The position numbers and the translations under genes are program-made. Below are positions 58,328-64,000 of a stretch of DNA of 64,000 nucleotides, piece by piece; position 1 is the stretch's first letter; each line of letters opens with the position of its first letter. Origin of the DNA: Sulfurospirillum cavolei (GTDB lineage: Bacteria; Campylobacterota; Campylobacteria; Campylobacterales; Sulfurospirillaceae); the NCBI RefSeq assembly GCF_001548055.1, contig NZ_AP014724.1, positions 1,674,001 through 1,738,000 of the forward strand. Reading direction: 5' to 3'. The notes below the pieces were generated by a model. The model ran no database searches, was not told the origin of the DNA, and worked only from the letters and a program-made list of their open reading frames with translations.

Positions 58328-58903
58328 ATGAAACCTAAACTCATCTTAATCGGGGCTTCCACCGGAGGTCCCGGACATCTTAAAAAGATTTTATCCTCGC
58401 TTCCCTCTTCTTTTAACGGCATTATTTTAATTGCGCAACATATGAACAGTACGTTTATTCCGAGTTTTATCAACCAATTTCAGACGGAACTCGCTTTTCC
58501 CGTACACACGCTAGACGCGCGTACGCTTTTAACGAACGGTCATATTTACATCTGCGCCGGACACGCCCGCGTTAAAAGCGAACCCAATGCCAATACCTTA
58601 AGAGCCGAACCGGTCGAACAAGGCGATACGCCGTACAATCCGAGCATCGATACGCTTTTTCTTTCCGCTCTTTCATGCGTCGAAGATGCCGATATTTTAG
58701 CGGTTTTATTGACCGGTATCGGGCATGACGGCGCATTCGGCTTGAGCGAACTTCAAAAAAAAGGGGCACGCTGTATCGCCGAGAGCGAAAAAACCGCGAT
58801 CGTTTACGGTATGCCTAAACGCGCGGTGGAAATCAACCCGCAAATTAGTTCTAAGCCTTTAGACGATATTATCGTCTCGATCAATCAATTCGGAGCACCG
58901 TAA
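58328..58903 (+). CDS. cheB: Chemoreceptor glutamate methylesterase, receiver-less CheB
   Basis: 191 residues holding only the CheB catalytic domain: Ser in GASTGGPGHL, His in AQHMNSTF, Asp in GIGHDGAFG. The receiver domain is absent, as in Campylobacter and relatives, so activity is not set by phosphorylation. The stop overlaps the cheR start (TAATG). Confidence 0.93.
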   Translation: MKPKLILIGASTGGPGHLKKILSSLPSSFNGIILIAQHMNSTFIPSFINQFQTELAFPVHTLDARTLLTNGHIYICAGHARVKSEPNANTLRAEPVEQGDTPYNPSIDTLFLSALSCVEDADILAVLLTGIGHDGAFGLSELQKKGARCIAESEKTAIVYGMPKRAVEINPQISSKPLDDIIVSINQFGAP

Positions 58904-59742
58904 TGTTCTTCTGGAATCGAAAACAAGAACCGACCTCGCCGCAAACGCTTTCTAAAGAGCCTGAAGTTTTCAACGCCCTCGGATTAAACGACCTATTGCA
59001 CTACATTAAACGAGAAATCGGCGTCGATCTTTTTGCCAAAAACAGTATTATCGAGACGAAGTTGCGTCTTTTTTGCGAACGAAAAGAGATTTACAGCTTT
59101 CGCAAACTTTTCGAAACGCTTCAACACGATAAGGAATTACGCCAAGAGTTGATCGATTTGGTCACGGTTAACGAAACCTATTTTTACCGTGAGGAGAGCC
59201 AGCTCGAGTTGGCAATTACCTTTGCATTGCGGATTCCGCATGTTAAAATTTTATGTGCACCTTGCGCTTCGGGAGAAGAAGTCTATTCGCTTTCGATGAT
59301 GTTGCAAGAAAGAGGTCGCATGCCCAATGATTTTAGCATCACGGGAATCGACATTAACTCCGAAGCGATCGATAAAGCTAAGAATGCCTCGTTTTCGGAA
59401 CGTTCGTTACACAAACTCGACGAACGGCTCAAAGAGCGTTATTTCATCAAAGACGAGCGTTCTTATAAAGTCAAATCGACCTATTTTACTTCGGTCGATT
59501 TTAAGAAGGTCAATATCTTCGAGCATGACTTTTTAGCACTCGGAAATTTCGACATTATCTTTTCGCGCAATATGCTCATCTATTTCGACGACGACTTTCG
59601 TCTCAAAACGATCGAGCGTTTCGCGTCGCTTTTGAAGAGTGAAGGCAAGCTCTTTTTAGGGCATGCCGATATTATTCCCGAAAACCGATTTTTTACCAAA
59701 TATACCGAAAACAGGCTTTCGTACTACGTTAAAAAAGGCTAA
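58903..59742 (+). CDS. cheR: Chemoreceptor methyltransferase CheR
   Basis: 279 residues: N-terminal helical domain (about 20-85) and SAM-binding domain with NETYFYREESQLE, CAPCASGEEVYSLSMM and FSRNMLIYFDDD. It methylates receptor glutamates for adaptation, opposite to CheB. Confidence 0.95.
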   Translation: MFFWNRKQEPTSPQTLSKEPEVFNALGLNDLLHYIKREIGVDLFAKNSIIETKLRLFCERKEIYSFRKLFETLQHDKELRQELIDLVTVNETYFYREESQLELAITFALRIPHVKILCAPCASGEEVYSLSMMLQERGRMPNDFSITGIDINSEAIDKAKNASFSERSLHKLDERLKERYFIKDERSYKVKSTYFTSVDFKKVNIFEHDFLALGNFDIIFSRNMLIYFDDDFRLKTIERFASLLKSEGKLFLGHADIIPENRFFTKYTENRLSYYVKKG

Positions 59743-59751
59743 GCTCCTTTT

Positions 59752-60300
59752 TTAACGCTCTTTTACCAAGCGACTGATCGCTTTAAACTCGGCATGTTCT
59801 GCTGTGCCTAAGAGTTCAAAAAGGATCGACTCGACGGTCGCAAGAAAAATTCCTTCTTGTTCCATACGCCGCAAAGCCGTCTCACAATCGTACCCGTAAC
59901 GAGAACCCACTGCGTCGGTACATACGATCACGTCAAATCCTCTTTCTTTCAGATCCAATGCCGTTTGTAAAACACACACGTGCGCTTCTACTCCCGCAAC
60001 GATGACGCTTTGCGTTTCGTAAGCTCTCAGCGTTTCGGTCACGTTTGGATTTTGGCAACAACTAAAACTCTTTTTCTCGTAAACCTCTCCGTCTCCTAAG
60101 AGCACTTTCAACGAAGCGATCGTCTCACCGAGCCCTTGGGTGTATTGTTGGTTGCAAACGATCGGTACCGATAAACATTGCAAGCCCTGAACCAACGTAC
60201 ACAAGCGTTGTTCGATACGTGAATGTCCTTCTATACGGTAAAAAAGCTTCTCTTGTACGTCTACTAGCATCAAACACGCGGTATTGACCTTTGGTCGCAT
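59752..60300 (-). CDS. Isochorismatase-family cysteine hydrolase
   Basis: 182 residues. Catalytic Asp in MLVDVQEKLF and Cys in GVEAHVCVLQTALDL; the Lys is probably in YEKKSFSCC. Family members hydrolyse amides or nicotinamide-like substrates. GGAGG is close before the ATG. Monocistronic, convergent with cheR. Confidence 0.88.
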   Translation of the reverse strand: MRPKVNTACLMLVDVQEKLFYRIEGHSRIEQRLCTLVQGLQCLSVPIVCNQQYTQGLGETIASLKVLLGDGEVYEKKSFSCCQNPNVTETLRAYETQSVIVAGVEAHVCVLQTALDLKERGFDVIVCTDAVGSRYGYDCETALRRMEQEGIFLATVESILFELLGTAEHAEFKAISRLVKER

Positions 60301-60348
60301 ACGTCCTCCTTCGGTGAACTTTTTTAGAATACCCTAAGCCCTCTTTCG

Positions 60349-60354
60349 TATAAT
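60349..60354 (+). promoter_or_regulatory. -10 box for the RBBP9-like gene
   Basis: TATAAT, with a predicted start near 60361 and an 80-nt leader. Confidence 0.5.
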
Positions 60355-60365
60355 CGTCTTCAGAC

Positions 60366-60411
60366 TTCTTTCATGACCCGCAAGCAAAAACGTTGAGAGG
60401 TAATGAAAGAA
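60366..60411 (+). promoter_or_regulatory. Leader hairpin before the RBBP9-like gene
   Basis: TTCTTTCAT pairs with ATGAAAGAA, then after a 1x1 mismatch ACC pairs with GGT, enclosing a purine-rich 20-nt loop. It could be a regulatory leader; no known riboswitch consensus matches. Confidence 0.4.
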
Positions 60412-60441
60412 ACCTAATTCTTTTCACGCATAAGGGACACT

Positions 60442-60975
60442 ATGAAACCCTCCGTACTCATTCTACCCGGCTACCAAGGCTCCGGTGAAACGCACTGGCA
60501 AACGCATTGGGAAAAAGCCAACCCCGATTTTTTTCGCGTCGAACAGCGCGACTGGGAAGAACCGATTGCTTCCGAATGGGCGGAACAACTCGAACAAACG
60601 CTCCAAAAATGCGAAAAACCCGTTGTTTTAGTCGCACACAGCATCGCGTGTTTGGTGCTTGCACACTGGGCAAGCAAAGCGCATACGCCGATTAAAGGCG
60701 CATTGATCGTTGCACCGCCTAATCCTGAAGAAGCGATTTTTCCTAAAAGTGCTCAAGGCTTTGCACAAACGCCGATGATGCGTTTTGATTTTCCAAGCAT
60801 CGTTCTTGCCAGTAGCGACGATCCTTACGCAACGATGGCGTACAGTAGACGCCTCAGCGATGCATGGGGAAGCAAACTGATCGATCTTGGCAAACGAGGT
60901 CACATCAATACCCAAAGCAATCTCGGCGCATGGGAAGAAGGGTATGCGTACCTGCAAAGTCTGCTTCACATGTAA
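60442..60975 (+). CDS. RBBP9/YdeN-family alpha/beta hydrolase
   Basis: 177 residues, starting LILPGYQGSGETHWQTHW, with the nucleophile Ser in VAHSIACL, Asp in ASSDDPYA and His in KRGHINTQ. A serine hydrolase of unknown substrate. Confidence 0.9.
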   Translation: MKPSVLILPGYQGSGETHWQTHWEKANPDFFRVEQRDWEEPIASEWAEQLEQTLQKCEKPVVLVAHSIACLVLAHWASKAHTPIKGALIVAPPNPEEAIFPKSAQGFAQTPMMRFDFPSIVLASSDDPYATMAYSRRLSDAWGSKLIDLGKRGHINTQSNLGAWEEGYAYLQSLLHM

Positions 60976-60980
60976 GCATA

Positions 60981-61000
60981 AAGCCCTTGTTGAAGGGCTT
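60981..61000. terminator. Hairpin between convergent hydrolase and cupin genes
   Basis: AAGCCCTT pairs with AAGGGCTT around GTTG. The tail on the plus strand lacks a U-run; probably bidirectional and weak. Confidence 0.5.
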
Positions 61001-61001
61001 G

Positions 61002-61382
61002 CTAACACTCTTGGTGACAGCCGCCTTTTTTGCGTTTGACCATCTCGATTTTGTCTTCAAGATTAGGAACCAAGCATAAAAATTCGTAATCTTCTTCGCC
61101 GATTACGTCGTACGAATGCGCCACGCCCGCGGGAATAAACAACACGTCGTCCTTTTCGGCGATGAAAAGCTCTTCACCCAAGCGCACTTGCGCTTTACCT
61201 TTTAAAACGTACTGTTCGTGCTCGACTTCGTTGGTATGATAGGGCATATGTCCGCCTTTTTTGATCACAAACTTTCGCATCGCAAAATGGGGTGCGACTT
61301 CGGGAGAGATGAGCATCTGCATACTCGCACCTTCGCCTGATTGAAGCGGCGTGCTGGGGATTTCATTCAAAGCTTTTTTCAT
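61002..61382 (-). CDS. Cupin-domain protein
   Basis: 126 residues, one cupin barrel with metal-ligand pattern HTNEVEHEQYVLKG and later a PAGVAHSYD His. Ends with a CHQEC pair. Function is not evident; such proteins bind metals or small acids. It follows htpX by 20 nt on the same strand. Confidence 0.88.
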   Translation of the reverse strand: MKKALNEIPSTPLQSGEGASMQMLISPEVAPHFAMRKFVIKKGGHMPYHTNEVEHEQYVLKGKAQVRLGEELFIAEKDDVLFIPAGVAHSYDVIGEEDYEFLCLVPNLEDKIEMVKRKKGGCHQEC

Positions 61383-61404
61383 CTGTTTGCCTTTACATGT
61401 AAGA

Positions 61405-62259
61405 TTAACGTAACTCTAATTTTAACTCTTCCAACCTTGCGATTCGATCTTCCGTACTCGGGTGTGTCGAAAAAAGCGAAGCAAACGAGATATTTTTACC
61501 CGAAAAAGGGTTCACGATAAACATATGAGCACTCTCCGGCGTCGCATCGTGCATCGTACCTCGCGCATTGTAACCGGAGAGTTTTGCAAGAGCACTTTGA
61601 AGCCATTCGGGATGTCGCGTTATACGCGCCGCACCTTCGTCCGCCATGTATTCGCGGTTGCGGCTGATCGCCATTTGAATGACCGCCGCCGCCAAAGGGA
61701 GGATAATCGCTAAGACGATCATCACGATAGGATTGGGTCGATTTTCCCTATCGCCGACTCCAAACATCGCGCCAAATTGCATCATATTGGCGATCATTCC
61801 GATCGCTCCGGCAATCGTCGCCGCAATCGTACCGATCAGAATATCGTAGTGGCGAACGTGGCTAAGCTCGTGCGCCAAAACCGCTTCCACTTCTTCATCG
61901 TCTAAAAGCTCTAAAAGTCCCTCCGTAACCGCAACGGCGGCATTTTGAGGATTACGACCCGTCGCAAACGCATTGGGGACGGATTCGGGAATGATGTACA
62001 CTTTGGGCATCGGCAGAGCGGCTTTTTGTGCCAATCGCTCGACGATGGCATAAAGTCCGCTTGCTTGTGCGCGCGAAACTTCGACGGCATTGTAATGACG
62101 CAGCACCAAGGTATCGGAATAAAAATAGCTCACGAAGTTCATAGCACCCGCCAACACGAGTGCCATCAACATACCTTGCGTTCCTCCCATCATACCGCCG
62201 ACCCATACGAACACTAAGCTCATTAACGTCAATAATACGACGGTTTTGACCGTTTCCAT
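61405..62259 (-). CDS. htpX: Membrane zinc metalloprotease HtpX
   Basis: 284 residues with four membrane segments, zinc motif HELSH (in [13 protein letters not shown]) and the [13 protein letters not shown] segment with the third ligand. It degrades damaged membrane proteins. ATG 62259 has GGAG 7 nt upstream. Confidence 0.94.
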   Translation of the reverse strand: METVKTVVLLTLMSLVFVWVGGMMGGTQGMLMALVLAGAMNFVSYFYSDTLVLRHYNAVEVSRAQASGLYAIVERLAQKAALPMPKVYIIPESVPNAFATGRNPQNAAVAVTEGLLELLDDEEVEAVLAHELSHVRHYDILIGTIAATIAGAIGMIANMMQFGAMFGVGDRENRPNPIVMIVLAIILPLAAAVIQMAISRNREYMADEGAARITRHPEWLQSALAKLSGYNARGTMHDATPESAHMFIVNPFSGKNISFASLFSTHPSTEDRIARLEELKLELR

Positions 62260-62335
62260 CACGTCACTCCTTCAAAGATAATCGTTTTATTTTACCCAAG
62301 ATTGGTAAATAGTTTTTACATGTTAAGCGTTGTGC

Positions 62336-62341
62336 TATAAT
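62336..62341 (+). promoter_or_regulatory. -10 box before the frameshifted gene and metE
   Basis: TATAAT 28 nt before the GTG at 62369. No other promoter is evident before metE, so it may drive both. Confidence 0.5.
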
Positions 62342-62368
62342 ACAACCACTCTTTTAAAAGGATACTGT

Positions 62369-62780
62369 GTGCGGCTACCTCGTGGCTTTGGCAAAAAAGG
62401 CTATTTTACGCTCTCTTCCATTCAAGCATCCGCTATTGAGCAAAAAACCAAACGCCGACACGTACGCTTACGCTATACCGCCCGTCTTTTGAGCGACACG
62501 GACGAACACGAAACAAACGAAGACGATCCACCGCCCTTAAGCCCTGATCTGTTACTCCTTATCTCATCCTACCGTCCAAGACGTTGCCAATGCAGTCGAC
62601 TTTTTGCTTCACGCGCACACTCTGCCATCAAGCGTGCTCGAAAACGACGTCAATGCAACTGTAATTGCCGCTATTTTAGCTTCCGCCGTACCGGTGTTCA
62701 TCCGCCCTCTTTTCTTTTTACACCATCACATTTTCGCCTTCTGTGCCGTGATCGTTGACGGCTTTATACTTGAATCGTAA
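62369..62780 (+). pseudogene. Frameshifted small gene before metE, family unknown
   Basis: AAAAGGA precedes GTG 62369. The frame from there gives natural-looking residues to about 62565 (GKKGYFTLSSIQASAIEQ, then SDTDEHETNEDDPPPLSPD), after which it becomes Arg/Cys-rich. The +1 frame takes over from about 62570 with PTVQDVANAVDFLLHA and a hydrophobic end, stopping at 62780, 16 nt before metE. A single +1 frameshift would give a product of about 137 residues. It may be a real mutation, a sequencing error or a recoding site. I recognise no family. Confidence 0.4.
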
Positions 62781-62795
62781 AAAGGAAATACATCC

Positions 62796-64000
62796 ATGTC
62801 ACAAACGTACGTTACGGGTTTTCCTCGAATCGGAGAAAACCGAGAACTCAAATTTGCCCTAGAGGCATTTTGGGCACGCAAAATACCCTTTAGCGAAGTG
62901 AAAACACTCGCAAAATCCCTTCGCGCCAAACACTGGCGTGCGCAAAAAAATTGTGCGATCGACTTTATCGCATGCAACGATTTTAGCTATTACGACCTCA
63001 TGCTTGACACGAGCGTTCTTTTGGGTGCAATCCCCAAACGCTTTTTAGACATCGAAGATCCGATCCAGCGTTATTTTGCTATGGCACGCGGCGACGCGAC
63101 GCATCAAGCGATGGAGATGACCAAATGGTTTAACACCAATTACCATTACATCGTTCCCGAACTCGAAACGAAGACGCGATTTAAACTCGATACGCGTAAA
63201 ATCGAAGAAGAATATGCCGAAGCGAAAGCCTTAGGATTATCGCCTAAGATCAATCTGATCGGACCGATCACGTTTCTAGCCCTCTCCCGTATGCAAGACG
63301 CTACCGATGCTTTTGGTTTATTTGACGCGCTTTTAGAGGCGTATGAAGAGCTCTTTTCCTTCTTAAGCACGTTTGATGCGACGCTTCTAATCCAATGCGA
63401 TGAACCGATTTTCGTCAAAACCTTAGAGCCTCGTTATCTTAGTCTACTCAAACGAGCGTACGATCGCTTAGGCAAGGTCTCCTCGTCGCTTAAAATCAGC
63501 GTCGTGACCTACTTCGATCATGCCAAAGAAGCGGTCGACGTCTTGGTAACAACGCCGATTTGGGCGATCGGTTTGGATTTTGTTTACGGCAAAGAAAACC
63601 TTGACGTGCTTTCGCATTTTGGCGACAAATATCTTATTGCAGGGCTTATCGACGGGCGCAACGTTTGGAAAAATGACCTGAATGCTTCGCTTGGGCTCTT
63701 AAAACACATCCATGAATACCTTCCCAAAGAGCATGTCATCCTCTCTACTTCTTGCTCGCTTTTACATGTACCCTATTCGCTTCAAAGCGAAACGAAACTT
63801 CCGCTTGAAGTCAAAGATAAACTCAGCTTTGCCATCGAAAAACTCTCGGAATTAGAGTCGTTACGCGCGCATTTTGACGTCGGCGTTTTCGTCAAAAACG
63901 ATACCTCTAACGCTCCTGCTCCCCAAATGCCGCAACGCCCTTTCTTTCCGAAACGCTCTGCGTATGCACAACGCCGCATCGTACAAGAGAAGCAATTAGG
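62796..64000 (+). CDS. metE: Cobalamin-independent methionine synthase, N-terminal part (runs off window)
   Basis: 401 codons from ATG 62796 (AAAGGA upstream) remain open to the window end; the full protein is usually about 750 residues. The start GFPRIGENRELKFALEAFW, the motif EMTKWFNTNYHY and the later GLIDGRNVWKNDL and SCSLLHVPYSL match the MetE N-terminal barrel. The zinc-binding C-terminal barrel lies outside. It makes methionine from methyl-THF-polyglutamate without B12. No cobalamin or SAM riboswitch is seen upstream. Confidence 0.94.
   Translation, partial: MSQTYVTGFPRIGENRELKFALEAFWARKIPFSEVKTLAKSLRAKHWRAQKNCAIDFIACNDFSYYDLMLDTSVLLGAIPKRFLDIEDPIQRYFAMARGDATHQAMEMTKWFNTNYHYIVPELETKTRFKLDTRKIEEEYAEAKALGLSPKINLIGPITFLALSRMQDATDAFGLFDALLEAYEELFSFLSTFDATLLIQCDEPIFVKTLEPRYLSLLKRAYDRLGKVSSSLKISVVTYFDHAKEAVDVLVTTPIWAIGLDFVYGKENLDVLSHFGDKYLIAGLIDGRNVWKNDLNASLGLLKHIHEYLPKEHVILSTSCSLLHVPYSLQSETKLPLEVKDKLSFAIEKLSELESLRAHFDVGVFVKNDTSNAPAPQMPQRPFFPKRSAYAQRRIVQEKQL

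Noticed and set aside
62262-62795. Cobalamin or SAM riboswitch controlling metE
   Set aside because: No B12-box or S-box elements are visible; the gap is mostly occupied by the frameshifted gene.

Overview
The window looks like chromosomal DNA of a free-living Campylobacterota bacterium, most likely a Sulfurospirillum-like organism. This is inferred from gene content and order: FliW, a futalosine-pathway MqnC, RNase Y, an N-terminally short DprA, a CheB without receiver domain, RadA-FtsY-TlpA linkage, and histidine kinases of the MGEMISMIAHQWRQP type. Gene density is very high, with many start/stop overlaps (ATGA, TAATG). I saw no rRNA, tRNA, CRISPR array, insertion sequence or integrated phage.

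Layout. 1-7250: a signalling block with a sensor kinase (5' end outside the window), a REC-GGDEF-EAL protein, a divergent OmpR-type regulator, a REC-PAS protein and a large beta-propeller/alpha-helical protein. 7316-15624: a cyclophilin, a bile-acid-family transporter, a CI/LexA-like S24 repressor facing a 34-codon ORF, a DedA protein, a SYLF lipid-binding protein, an ABC exporter, RNase Y and 5-formyl-THF cyclo-ligase, then a TlpA-type lipoprotein. 15624-18835: ftsY, radA, fliL, acpS. 18832-27153: a long leftward run from minD/minE through a divergent polysaccharide deacetylase, dprA, a TauE-like permease, YbaK, ruvX, a TRIC-like channel, argD, a MidA-like methyltransferase and thiS. 27324-33481: ilvC (leftward), then HDOD, RNase R, holA and rpsF-ssb-rpsR. 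33530-36713: bamD and lon.

36874-43629: fliW, then the most unusual region, a translationally coupled set of four genes. It has one AT-rich 1397-codon secreted protein followed by three prepilin-like proteins (PilV/MshD-, PilW/MshO- and PilX/MshP-like). The arrangement resembles a minor-pilin/tip-protein cassette, but no assembly ATPase, platform protein, secretin or prepilin peptidase lies in the window.

43720-50938: the hibernation factor hpf, then a leftward six-gene run (hemL, atpZ, a membrane protein, mqnC, a zinc-site-less M16 protein, recG) and a small c-type cytochrome. 50966-51107 can fold into a branched RNA closed by a 10-bp terminal helix, just before folD. 51159-59742: folD, lepB, an M50 site-2 protease, rpiB, a coiled-coil membrane protein, apt, trpB, a second DedA protein, pepA, cheB, cheR. 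59752-64000: an isochorismatase-like hydrolase, an RBBP9-like hydrolase, a cupin, htpX, a frameshifted gene and the 5' part of metE (runs off the window).

Most of the window is housekeeping. The best candidates for something undescribed are the pseudopilin/giant secreted protein operon, the propeller-solenoid protein tied to a response regulator, the structured RNA before folD, and the S24 repressor with its operator and small divergent ORF.
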